64,000 bases of DNA, from the NCBI RefSeq assembly GCF_000974985.2, contig NZ_LAVA02000043.1, positions 1-64,000 on the forward strand, in the 5' to 3' direction. This document shows, in pieces, positions 33,392 to 40,906 of the stretch. Both the position numbers and the translations under genes were made by a program. The notes under the pieces were generated by a model. It worked only from the letters and a program-made list of their open reading frames with translations, was not told the DNA's origin and ran no database searches. Every line of letters starts with the position of its first letter. Within the stretch, counting starts at the first letter, position 1. This DNA is from Streptomyces mangrovisoli. Lineage in GTDB: Bacteria; Actinomycetota; Actinomycetes; Streptomycetales; Streptomycetaceae.

Positions 33392-34249
33392 ATGGGTGAC
33401 GTACTGGCCGGATTTCATGCCGCCTGGGAGTTCGAGTCCGACTCCGTGCTCATCCGCTACGAACGGGGCCTTCGGACGCCGAAGCTCTTCCAGGCGCTGG
33501 GAGAGCGACGGATCCCGCTGACCGCCCTGGCGGGTGTGACGCTCACGCCGGGCCGCCGCGGGCAGGTGGTCCTGCGCGCGGAGCCGCGGCCGGGCGCCGA
33601 TCCGCTGATGGACGCCGCCGACGGCCAGCTCAAGGAGGGCTACGACCCCTACCGGCTGGTCCTGCCCGCCGAGCGCGAGACCCTCGCCGAGTACTACGCC
33701 GACGAGCTGCGCGCGCGGCTGACCGAGACCGGCCCCGCCGAGCGGCATCTGGTGGCGGCGCCCGAGACGCCACGCCAGTTCAAGGCGTACGACGCGAAGG
33801 CGAGCTTCGACGGGTCCGCGGTGTCCTTCCGCTGGTTCTGGACCGGGGCGTCCTCGGCGAAGTGGAAGGCCGGCGACCAGAGCTTCCCGGTGGCACGGCT
33901 CGCCGGGGTGGAGTGGCGATCGCCCGACGTCTTCGAGGGACATCTGCGGCTGGTGCTCCGCGAGAACGGGGAGCCGCAGCCCGCGCAGCCGGACCAGGAT
34001 CCGGCCGCCGTCGTGTTCGGGCTCGGGTACGGACCGGTGCACGAGTCCCTGCCGTTCGCCGCGGCGGTGCTCGCGGCGGTGCGCTCCGCCGGGCCGGCGG
34101 TACCGGCGCCCGCCACCATACCGGCGCCGCGCCGCGATCCGGCGGACATCGCGGAGCGGATCCGGCATCTGAGCGAGCTGCATCGGGCGGGGCTGGTCAC
34201 GGATGAGGAGTTCGCGGGGAAGAAGGCGGAACTCCTCGCGGAGCTTTAG
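33392..34249 (+). CDS. DUF4429 protein with C-terminal SHOCT motif
   Basis: This 285-aa cytosolic protein contains two DUF4429-type beta domains: residues about 1-100 (AGFHAAWEFESDSVLIRYERGLRTPKL) and 120-225 (SFDGSAVSFRWFWTG). A Pro/Ala linker leads to a C-terminal SHOCT motif (IAERIRHLSELHRAGLVTDEEFAGKKAELLAEL). SHOCT helices are thought to mediate interactions. The function is unknown. Upstream in-frame starts at GTG 33371 and ATG 33383 are possible; 33392 is chosen because relatives begin MGDVLAG (recall). Confidence 0.8.
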   Translation: MGDVLAGFHAAWEFESDSVLIRYERGLRTPKLFQALGERRIPLTALAGVTLTPGRRGQVVLRAEPRPGADPLMDAADGQLKEGYDPYRLVLPAERETLAEYYADELRARLTETGPAERHLVAAPETPRQFKAYDAKASFDGSAVSFRWFWTGASSAKWKAGDQSFPVARLAGVEWRSPDVFEGHLRLVLRENGEPQPAQPDQDPAAVVFGLGYGPVHESLPFAAAVLAAVRSAGPAVPAPATIPAPRRDPADIAERIRHLSELHRAGLVTDEEFAGKKAELLAEL

Positions 34250-34299
34250 CGGATTCCCCGGCGGGGCTGCGCGGCGCCGTCTTTCGGCTGGGGCGCCGT

Positions 34300-34397
34300 G
34301 GGGGCCTTTCGCGCAGTTCCCCGCGCCCCTGACGGGGATGCGTGCCGTCTGTCGGGTGCGGCCGCGTCGTGGTTGATCGCGCCGTTCCCCGCGCCCC
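34300..34397. repeat. Two interspersed repeats between convergent genes
   Basis: Two minus-strand copies lie at 34309-34329 (exact) and 34377-34397 (one change, GCCGTTCC for GCAGTTCC) between the ends of the DUF4429 gene and the MerR gene. The second abuts the MerR stop codon. Confidence 0.8.
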
Positions 34398-34856
34398 TTA
34401 CAGCGCGTCGCCGTAGAAGCTGATCTTTCTGTCCAGGACGGCGAGGGTGTCCTGGAGTTCGGCGATGCGGGACAGTACGTCGCGGCGGGTCGCCTCCAGC
34501 AGGGCGTGGCGCTCGCGGTAGGTGGTCTCGCCCTCGCGGACCAGCTCCGCGTAGCGGACCATGTCGGCGACCGGCATCCCGGTCAGCCGCAGCTTCCCGA
34601 CGAGGTCGAGCCAGTCCAGGTCGCGGTTGCTGTAGCGGCGCTGCCCGGTGTGCGAGCGGTCGATGTGGGACATCAGGCCGATCCGCTCGTACCAGCGCAG
34701 GGTGTGCGCCGTCAGGCCGGTGAAGGCGACGACCTCGCTGATCGTGTAGCTGTCCCGGCCGTCGGGGCGCGGATGCCGGCGGGGCGGGGCGGAGCAGACG
34801 TCCACCGGGGCCGGCGTCGGTTCGGTGGTCGCGGTCGTGGTCTGCATCACCGTCAT
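34398..34856 (-). CDS. MerR-family transcriptional regulator
   Basis: This 152-aa regulator has a variable N-terminus of about 35 residues, then the MerR winged helix-turn-helix YTISEVVAFTGLTAHTLRWYERIGLMSHIDRSHTGQRRYSNRDLDWLDLVGKLRLTGMPVADMVRYAELV. It ends in a dimerisation coiled coil (ERHALLEATRRDVLSRIAELQDTLAVLDRKISFYG). No Cys metal-binding pair is present at the C-terminus, so an organic ligand or redox signal is more likely than a metal. Its promoter carries a palindrome in a 19-bp spacer, suggesting autoregulation. The divergent GNAT gene starts about 75 bases beyond the palindrome. Confidence 0.9.
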   Translation of the reverse strand: MTVMQTTTATTEPTPAPVDVCSAPPRRHPRPDGRDSYTISEVVAFTGLTAHTLRWYERIGLMSHIDRSHTGQRRYSNRDLDWLDLVGKLRLTGMPVADMVRYAELVREGETTYRERHALLEATRRDVLSRIAELQDTLAVLDRKISFYGDAL

Positions 34857-34862
34857 GCCTCC

Positions 34863-34893
34863 ACGCTATGGCCTTGGAGTGCACTCCAGGCAA
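34863..34893 (-). promoter_or_regulatory. MerR-type promoter with 19-bp spacer and palindrome
   Basis: On the minus strand TTGCCT (34893-34888) and TAGCGT (34868-34863) are 19 bases apart, and the spacer holds the perfect palindrome TGGAGTGCACTCCA (34888-34875). An over-long spacer with a central dyad is the signature of MerR-activated promoters. The predicted start site falls at or within a base or two of the ATG at 34856, so the transcript may be leaderless. Confidence 0.75.
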
Positions 34894-34966
34894 CCCCGTC
34901 GGGCGTCGGCGGCGCGCCGCGAAAACCTCGGGACGAGCGCGGCCTGGAATGATTAACGTGCGGATC

Positions 34967-35437
34967 ATGAGTTTCGTACGCCGTGCCGAACCCCACGACG
35001 CCGCCGAAGTGCTGCGCCTGCGTCAGGTGATGATCGACGAACTGTTCTCCGCGGACGCCTCCACGGCCTGGCACACGGAGTCCCTGCCGGCGCTGCGCGA
35101 CCGGCTCGCCGACCCGGAGGGCGACTTCGCGGCCTTCGTCGTCGACCACCCGGAACGGCCGGGCGCGCTGGCCGCGCTGGTGGCCGGCACCATCGACTAC
35201 CGCATCGGGCGCGCCGCCGACCCGCGCGGCGGTGTCGGCTTCGTCTTCTCCGTCGCCACCGACCCCGACGCGCGCCGCCGCGGCTATGCGCGGGCGTCGA
35301 TGGACGTGCTGCTGACGTGGTTCCGCGAGCGCGGCGTGCGGCGCGTGCAGCTGACGGCGTCCGCCGAGGCCAAGCCGCTGTACGTGTCCCTCGGCTTCCG
35401 GCCCAAGCCCGACCCCCTGCTGGAACTGACGCTGTGA
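34967..35437 (+). CDS. GNAT family N-acetyltransferase
   Basis: This 156-aa acetyltransferase has FVRRAEPHDAAEVLRLRQVMIDEL at the start, beta strands VGFVFSVATDPDARRRGYARASMDVLLTWF (acetyl-CoA loop R-R-R-G-Y-A) and RRVQLTASAEAKPLYVSLGFRP at the end. The start at 34967 is chosen because RRAEPHDAAE is the usual GNAT opening; ATG 34949 is an alternative. It is transcribed away from the MerR gene, and the shared spacer may bring it under the same control. The substrate is unknown. Confidence 0.85.
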   Translation: MSFVRRAEPHDAAEVLRLRQVMIDELFSADASTAWHTESLPALRDRLADPEGDFAAFVVDHPERPGALAALVAGTIDYRIGRAADPRGGVGFVFSVATDPDARRRGYARASMDVLLTWFRERGVRRVQLTASAEAKPLYVSLGFRPKPDPLLELTL

Positions 35438-35506
35438 GCCGCGGCCGCCCCGGTCGCGCCCGGCCCGTTGCCGGAGCGGGCGCCGCGAGCGCATAGGCTC
35501 GGACGC

Positions 35507-36328
35507 ATGTCGTTGCAGAGCCTCGCGCTGATCGAGAACTGGCCGGTCCCCACCGCCGCCGCGGGTGTCGTCCGGGCCGACGGCACGGTCCTGGGCACCC
35601 ACGGACCGGCCGACCGGCCCTTCCCGCTCGCCTCGGTGACCAAGCCGCTCGCCGCGTACGCCGCGCTGGTCGCGTACGAGGAGGGCGCCATCGAGCTGGA
35701 CGAACCGGCCGGGCCGCCCGGGTCGACGGTGCGTCATCTGCTCGCCCACACCTCGGGCCTGGCCTTCGACGAGCACCGTGCGACGGGCGCGCCGGGTGAG
35801 CGGCGGCTGTACTCCAACGCCGGGTTCGAGCAGCTCGGCGACCACATCGCGAAGGCGACGGACATCCCCTTCGGCGAGTATCTGCGCCAGGCGGTGCTGG
35901 ACCCGCTCGGCATGACGTCGACGACGCTGGACGGCTCCCCCGCGAAGGACGGCGTGTCCACCGTCGCCGATCTGCTGCGCTTCGCCGCCGAGGTGCAGGC
36001 GCCGCGGCTGCTCGACCCGCGTACGGTCGCCGAAGCGATGACCGTGCAGTACCCGGGCACCAAGGGCGTGCTGCCGGGCTACGGCCACCAGAACCCCAAC
36101 GACTGGGGTCTCGGCTTCGAGATCCGCGACGGCAAGTCGCCGCACTGGACGGGTGCTTCGTCGTCCCCGCGTACCTTCGGGCACTTCGGCCAGTCCGGGA
36201 CGTTCGTGTGGATCGACCCGGTCGCGGGCCTGGCCTGCGTGGCCCTCGCGGACCGGGCGTTCGGGCCGTGGGCGATCGAGGCGTGGCCGCCGTTCACGGA
36301 CGCCGTGCTGGCCGAGACGGCGCGGTAG
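35507..36328 (+). CDS. Serine hydrolase of the beta-lactamase/DD-peptidase-like family
   Basis: This 273-aa protein has the class C beta-lactamase fold but no signal peptide, so it is probably cytosolic. The catalytic motifs are intact: SVTK (SxxK) near residue 44, YSNAGFEQLG (YxN) and HFGQSG (HxG, equivalent to KTG) near the C-terminus. Blocks VRHLLAHTSGL and TSTTLDGSPAKDGVSTVADLLRFA are typical. Such enzymes are esterases or peptidases of small substrates. The ATG at 35507 is favoured; a longer frame adds unrelated residues. It follows the GNAT gene by 69 bases. Confidence 0.87.
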   Translation: MSLQSLALIENWPVPTAAAGVVRADGTVLGTHGPADRPFPLASVTKPLAAYAALVAYEEGAIELDEPAGPPGSTVRHLLAHTSGLAFDEHRATGAPGERRLYSNAGFEQLGDHIAKATDIPFGEYLRQAVLDPLGMTSTTLDGSPAKDGVSTVADLLRFAAEVQAPRLLDPRTVAEAMTVQYPGTKGVLPGYGHQNPNDWGLGFEIRDGKSPHWTGASSSPRTFGHFGQSGTFVWIDPVAGLACVALADRAFGPWAIEAWPPFTDAVLAETAR

Positions 36329-36385
36329 CGCTCCGCTCGGGGGCCGCGACAGGGCGTGTGTCGGCTGCAGCGCCGTGGGGGCCGG

Positions 36386-36474
36386 TCGCGCAGTTCCCCG
36401 CGCCCCTTGGGGGGCTGCATGACGTCTGTCGGGTGCGGGAACGTCGTGGTTGATCGCGCAGTTCCCCGCGCCCC
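36386..36474. repeat. Two interspersed repeats between convergent genes
   Basis: Two minus-strand copies of the GGCGCGGGGAACTGCGCG repeat lie at 36386-36406 and 36454-36474, again 68 bases apart, between the ends of the serine hydrolase gene and the pirin gene. Confidence 0.85.
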
Positions 36475-36488
36475 CTTCGGGGCGCTGT

Positions 36489-37142
36489 CTACGCGGTCAT
36501 TTCCCAGATCAGGAGTTCTGCTCGGCTCAGGCCGACCGCCTCCGCGTTGCTCGCGGCGGTGAGGCGGGCCGCGTCGCCGGGGCCCAGGCGCTCGCCGTCC
36601 AGCACGATCTCGCCGCGCACCACGTGGACATAGACGTGCCCGCCGTCCGGGACCGCCGTGCGCTCGCCCTCCGCGAGGCGGCGTACATGGAGCATCGCCC
36701 CGGCCTGCGGGACGGCGTACGGCGTGGAGTCGGCGATCCCGCGGACGATCTCGTACGACGGCTCCCCGCCGGGGCTGAGCGGGGCGAGCCACATCTGCAC
36801 GAAGGTCAGCGGCCGGGCGCCGTCGTTGCGCTCCACGTGCCGCACCCCGCCCGCCGCGCTCAGCCGCTGCACGTCGCCGGGGCGGACGGTGGTCTCCTGG
36901 CCGGTGGAGTCGCGGTGGGTCAGCACGCCGTCGACCACCCAGGTGACGATCTCGGTGTGGCTGTGCGGATGTTCGTCGAAGCCGGCCCCGGGCGCGAGAC
37001 GCTCCTCGTTGCAGGCGAGGACGGCGCCGAAGCGAAGGTTGTCGGGGTCGTAGTGCGTGCCGAAGGAGAAGGCGTGCCACGAGTCGATCCCGGCACCCGG
37101 GTCCCCGCCGCGGAAGCGGTCCTCGGCCCGCCGCACATCCAT
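36489..37142 (-). CDS. Pirin family protein
   Basis: This bicupin protein of 217 aa has the N-terminal pirin motif SWHAFSFGTHYDPDNLRFGAVLACNEERLAPGAGFDEHPHSHTEIVTWVVDG. The His residues in EHPHSHTE bind Fe or another metal. A second cupin repeat follows (GGHVYVHVVRGEIVLDGERLGPGDAARLTAA). Bacterial pirins act as quercetinases or bind pyruvate-dehydrogenase partners, as shown for PirA of Serratia. It is divergent to fasR. Whether it affects the PDH/fatty-acid genes nearby is inference. Confidence 0.9.
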   Translation of the reverse strand: MDVRRAEDRFRGGDPGAGIDSWHAFSFGTHYDPDNLRFGAVLACNEERLAPGAGFDEHPHSHTEIVTWVVDGVLTHRDSTGQETTVRPGDVQRLSAAGGVRHVERNDGARPLTFVQMWLAPLSPGGEPSYEIVRGIADSTPYAVPQAGAMLHVRRLAEGERTAVPDGGHVYVHVVRGEIVLDGERLGPGDAARLTAASNAEAVGLSRAELLIWEMTA

Positions 37143-37229
37143 CACCCCACCACGGTAGCCCGCCGGGTGCCCGCGGCGGGACGTGACCCGGCGGCGCGCG
37201 GCCGCGTCCCGATAAGGCAGTCTTGTCCC

Positions 37230-38438
37230 GTGCCCGAACCCGAAACGCGCCACACCGATCCCTCGGCCCTCCCCGTCGGCCATCCGCACTCCGCGACGCT
37301 CAAGCGGCTGGAGAAGTCCGCCGGAAGCCTTGCCGCGCAGGCCATCGCGCGGATGGACGAGACCCTGCCGTGGTACCGGGCGATGCCGCCGGAGAACCGG
37401 TCCTGGATCGGGCTGGTGGCCCAGGCGGGCATCGCGGCCTTCACGGAGTGGTTCCGGCACCCGGAGACCCCGCAGGCGATCTCGACGGACGTGTTCGGCA
37501 CCGCGCCGCGCGAGCTGACCCGGGCGATCACGCTGCGCCAGACCGTGGAGATGGTGCGCACCACCATCGAGGTCATGGAGAGCGCGATCGACGAGGTCGC
37601 GGCACCCGGTGACGAGCGCGTGCTGCGGGAGGCGCTGCTGGTCTACGCCCGCGAGATCGCCTTCGCCACCGCGCAGGTCTACGCGCAGGCGGCGGAGGCG
37701 CGCGGCGCCTGGGACGCGCGCCTGGAGTCCCTGGTGGTGAACGCGGTCCTCAGCGGCGAGGCCGACGAGGGGGCGGTCAGCCGGGCCGCGGCGCTCGGCT
37801 GGAACGCGCCCGACCATGTCTGCGTGGTGCTGGGCACCGCCCCGGACGGCGACTCCGAGCTGACCGTCGAGGCGATCCGCAGGGCCGCCCGGCACGCCAA
37901 GCTCCAGGTGCTCACCGGGGTGCTCGGCGACCGTCTGGTGGTGATCGCGGGCGGCAGCGACAACCCGCTGGCCGTGGCGAAGTCGCTGATCGGGCCGTTC
38001 GCCGCGGGCCCCGTGGTGGCCGGGCCCGTGGTGCCCGACCTGCTGGCCGGCACCCGGTCCGCGCAGGCCGCCGCGGCGGGGCTCAAGGCGTGTACCGCCT
38101 GGCAGGACGCGCCCCGCCCGGTGCTGGCGGACGATCTGCTGCCGGAGCGCGCGATCGCCGGGGATCCGAGCGCCCGCGAACAGTTGGTGGAGGAGATCTA
38201 CAGACCGCTGGAGGAGGCGGGCTCGGCGCTCCTGGAGACCCTGTCGGTCTACCTGGAACAGGCGAGCAGCCTGGAGGGCGCGGCCCGGATGCTGTTCGTC
38301 CACCCCAACACCGTGCGCTACCGGCTCCGACGTGTGACTGACGTCACCGGTTGGTCGCCATCGGATGTACGCTCCGCGTTCACACTGCGGATCGCGCTGA
38401 TCCTGGGGCGTCTGGCCGAGGGAGATCTCCAGCTCTAG
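37230..38438 (+). CDS. fasR: Fatty-acid biosynthesis transcriptional regulator FasR (PucR type)
   Basis: This 402-aa regulator has an N-terminal sensor region (KRLEKSAGSLAAQAIARMDETLPWYRAMPPENRSWIGLVAQAGIAAF), a GGDEF-like CdaR middle region (about residues 170-270), and a C-terminal PucR-type helix-turn-helix in LEGAARMLFVHPNTVRYRLRRVTDVTGWSP (about 345-375). In Streptomyces coelicolor FasR activates the fabD-fabH-acpP-fabF operon directly downstream, which is the arrangement here. The start is GTG after AAGGCAG. It ends 89 bases before fabD, in a gap carrying a palindrome that may be its binding site. Confidence 0.93.
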   Translation: MPEPETRHTDPSALPVGHPHSATLKRLEKSAGSLAAQAIARMDETLPWYRAMPPENRSWIGLVAQAGIAAFTEWFRHPETPQAISTDVFGTAPRELTRAITLRQTVEMVRTTIEVMESAIDEVAAPGDERVLREALLVYAREIAFATAQVYAQAAEARGAWDARLESLVVNAVLSGEADEGAVSRAAALGWNAPDHVCVVLGTAPDGDSELTVEAIRRAARHAKLQVLTGVLGDRLVVIAGGSDNPLAVAKSLIGPFAAGPVVAGPVVPDLLAGTRSAQAAAAGLKACTAWQDAPRPVLADDLLPERAIAGDPSAREQLVEEIYRPLEEAGSALLETLSVYLEQASSLEGAARMLFVHPNTVRYRLRRVTDVTGWSPSDVRSAFTLRIALILGRLAEGDLQL

Positions 38439-38440
38439 CC

Positions 38441-38461
38441 TTTTGTCGAAGGTCCACAAAA
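38441..38461. promoter_or_regulatory. Palindrome between fasR and fabD (candidate FasR operator)
   Basis: TTTTGT (38441-38446) and ACAAAA (38456-38461) form a perfect inverted repeat with a nine-base spacer, starting just after the fasR stop and 67 bases before fabD. It is AT-rich in a GC-rich setting and well placed upstream of a fabD promoter. Binding by FasR is inference. Confidence 0.55.
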
Positions 38462-38527
38462 CCCTTTCGTGTTCTTCGTCCCTGTCCCCACGGGCGGTTG
38501 TGGCCGTCCTCAAGAGAGAGTGTGAGA

Positions 38528-39439
38528 GTGCTCGTACTCGTCGCTCCCGGCCAGGGCGCACAGACGCCCGGCTTCCTGACCCCCTGGCTCGACCTCCCCG
38601 GCGCCGCCGACCGCGTCGCCGCGTGGTCGGACGCCATCGGACTGGACCTCGCCCACTACGGGACCCAGGCCGACGCGGACGCCATCCGTGACACCGCGGT
38701 GGCCCAGCCGCTGCTCGTCGCCGCCGGGATACTGTCGGCCACGGCACTGGGTGACATCACCCCGGGCGCCGTCGCCGGACACAGCGTCGGCGAGATCACC
38801 GCCGCCGCCTTCGCGGGCGTACTCAAAGACACCGACGCGCTCGGCCTGGTCCGCAAGCGCGGCCTCGCCATGGCCGAGGCGGCCGCCATCACCGAGACCG
38901 GCATGTCCGCACTGCTCGGCGGCGACCCCGAGGTCAGCGTCGCGCACCTGGAGAAGCTGGGGCTGACCCCGGCGAACATCAACGGCGCGGGCCAGATCGT
39001 CGCGGCCGGCACCATGGCGCAGCTCGCCGCGCTCGCCGAGGACAAGCCCGAGGGCGTCCGCAAGGTCGTCCCGCTGAAGGTGGCCGGTGCCTTCCACACG
39101 CAGCACATGGCCCCGGCCGTGGACGCGCTGGCGAAGGCCGCCCAGGACCTGACCCCGGCGGACCCCCGGTTCACGTATGTCTCCAACAAGGACGGCAGGG
39201 CCGTCGCCACCGGCGCCGAGGTGCTGGAGCGCCTCGTCGGCCAGGTGGCGAACCCGGTCCGCTGGGACCTGTGCATGGAGACGTTCAAGGAGCTCGGGGT
39301 CACGGCTCTCGTCGAGGTGTGCCCCGGCGGTACGCTCACCGGTCTGGCCAAGCGTGCGCTGCCCGGCGTCACGACCCTGGCCCTGAAGACCCCCGACGAC
39401 CTCGACGCCGCACGTGAGCTCATCTCCGAGCACTCCTGA
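38528..39439 (+). CDS. fabD: Malonyl-CoA:ACP transacylase
   Basis: This 303-aa enzyme transfers malonyl from CoA to acyl carrier protein for fatty-acid (and type II polyketide) synthesis. Motifs are LVAPGQGAQTPGFL, AVAGHSVGEITAAAF with the catalytic Ser in GHSVGE, VRKRGLAMAEAA and the active-site His in AGAFHTQHM. The GTG at 38528 has GAGAGAG upstream with seven-base spacing and gives the family start VLVLVAPGQG; GTG 38522 is an alternative two codons earlier. It is the first gene of the fabD-fabH-acpP-fabF operon. Confidence 0.97.
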   Translation: MLVLVAPGQGAQTPGFLTPWLDLPGAADRVAAWSDAIGLDLAHYGTQADADAIRDTAVAQPLLVAAGILSATALGDITPGAVAGHSVGEITAAAFAGVLKDTDALGLVRKRGLAMAEAAAITETGMSALLGGDPEVSVAHLEKLGLTPANINGAGQIVAAGTMAQLAALAEDKPEGVRKVVPLKVAGAFHTQHMAPAVDALAKAAQDLTPADPRFTYVSNKDGRAVATGAEVLERLVGQVANPVRWDLCMETFKELGVTALVEVCPGGTLTGLAKRALPGVTTLALKTPDDLDAARELISEHS

Positions 39440-39472
39440 CGTCCCCACGTCCCATTGAGGAGCCGACCGATC

Positions 39473-40474
39473 ATGTCGAAGATCAAGCCCAGCAAGGGCG
39501 CCCCGTACGCGCGCATCCTCGGCGTGGGCGGTTACCGTCCGACCCGGGTCGTGCCCAACGAGGTGATCCTCGAGACGATCGACTCGTCCGACGAGTGGAT
39601 CCGTTCGCGCTCCGGCATCGAGACCCGGCACTGGGCCTCCGACGAGGAGACCGTGGCCGCGATGTCGGTCGAGGCGTCCGGCAAGGCGATCGCCGACGCC
39701 GGGATCTCGGCCGAGCAGATCGGCGGCGTGATCGTCTCCACGGTCTCGCACTTCAAGCAGACCCCGGCGGTGGCGACCGAGATCGCCGACAAGCTGGGCA
39801 CGAACAAGGCCGCGGCCTTCGACATCTCCGCCGGCTGCGCGGGCTTCGGCTACGGCCTCACCCTCGCCAAGGGCATGATCGTGGAGGGCTCCGCCGAGTA
39901 CGTCCTCGTCATCGGCGTGGAGCGGCTGAGCGACCTGACCGACCTGGAGGACCGGGCGACGGCCTTCCTGTTCGGCGACGGCGCCGGCGCGGTCGTGGTG
40001 GGCCCCTCCCAGGAGCCGATGATCGGTCCCACGGTGTGGGGCTCCGAGGGCGACAAGTCCGAGACGATCAAGCAGACCGTGCCGTGGACGGACTACCGCT
40101 CCGGCGAGGTCGCCAAGTTCCCTGCGATCACGCAGGAGGGCCAGGCGGTGTTCCGCTGGGCCGTGTTCGAGATGGCGAAGGTCGCGCAGCAGGCGCTGGA
40201 CGCGGCCGGGATCAGCGCGAACGACCTGGACGTCTTCATTCCGCACCAGGCCAACGAGCGGATCATCGACTCGATGGTGAAGACGCTGAAACTGCCGCAG
40301 CACGTGACGGTCGCCCGCGACGTGCGCACCACCGGCAACACCTCGGCCGCCTCGATTCCGCTCGCGATGGAGCGGCTTCTGGCGACCGGCGAGGCGAAGA
40401 GCGGCGACACCGCGCTTCTCATCGGCTTCGGGGCGGGTCTCGTGTTCGCCGCGACGGTCGTTACCCTCCCCTAG
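39473..40474 (+). CDS. fabH: Beta-ketoacyl-ACP synthase III
   Basis: This 333-aa condensing enzyme starts fatty-acid synthesis by joining an acyl-CoA primer (often branched in Streptomyces) with malonyl-ACP. The catalytic triad is visible: Cys in DISAGCAGFGYG, His in FIPHQANERI and Asn in TTGNTSAASIP. The start ATG at 39473 follows GAGGAG. The gap to fabD is 33 bases, consistent with co-transcription. Confidence 0.97.
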   Translation: MSKIKPSKGAPYARILGVGGYRPTRVVPNEVILETIDSSDEWIRSRSGIETRHWASDEETVAAMSVEASGKAIADAGISAEQIGGVIVSTVSHFKQTPAVATEIADKLGTNKAAAFDISAGCAGFGYGLTLAKGMIVEGSAEYVLVIGVERLSDLTDLEDRATAFLFGDGAGAVVVGPSQEPMIGPTVWGSEGDKSETIKQTVPWTDYRSGEVAKFPAITQEGQAVFRWAVFEMAKVAQQALDAAGISANDLDVFIPHQANERIIDSMVKTLKLPQHVTVARDVRTTGNTSAASIPLAMERLLATGEAKSGDTALLIGFGAGLVFAATVVTLP

Positions 40475-40549
40475 GCACTCCGTGCCGGAGATCCGTCCGG
40501 CTCGGGGAACACCGCCAAACACTCTGGATATACAAGAAGGAGCGCCAAC

Positions 40550-40798
40550 ATGGCCGCCACTCAGGAAGAGATCGTCGAAGGTCTCGCCGAGATCGTGAAC
40601 GAGATCGCCGGCATCCCGGTTGAGGACGTCCAGCTGGACAAGTCCTTCACCGACGACCTGGACGTCGACTCGCTGTCCATGGTCGAGGTCGTCGTCGCCG
40701 CCGAGGAGCGCTTCGACGTCAAGATCCCCGACGAGGACGTCAAGAACCTCAAGACCGTCGGCGACGCGACCGACTACATCCTCAAGCACCAGGGCTGA
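40550..40798 (+). CDS. acpP: Acyl carrier protein
   Basis: This 82-aa acidic carrier protein has the phosphopantetheine attachment site DLDVDSLSMVEV (Ser of DSL, near residue 41). Helix 1 is EEIVEGLAEIVNEIAGI, and EDVKNLKTVGDATDYILKHQG ends the fold. It carries growing acyl chains between FabH, FabF and other enzymes. An AAGGAG ribosome site precedes the ATG. Confidence 0.97.
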   Translation: MAATQEEIVEGLAEIVNEIAGIPVEDVQLDKSFTDDLDVDSLSMVEVVVAAEERFDVKIPDEDVKNLKTVGDATDYILKHQG

Positions 40799-40906
40799 TC
40801 CCCTGCTGCCGGACGGTCAGGACCACTCGGTTCTGACCGTGCTCCGGCCCCGCCACCCGGCGGTGGCGCCGCCTGAATCCTCGTATCCGTTGGAGAAAGA
40901 ATTCCC

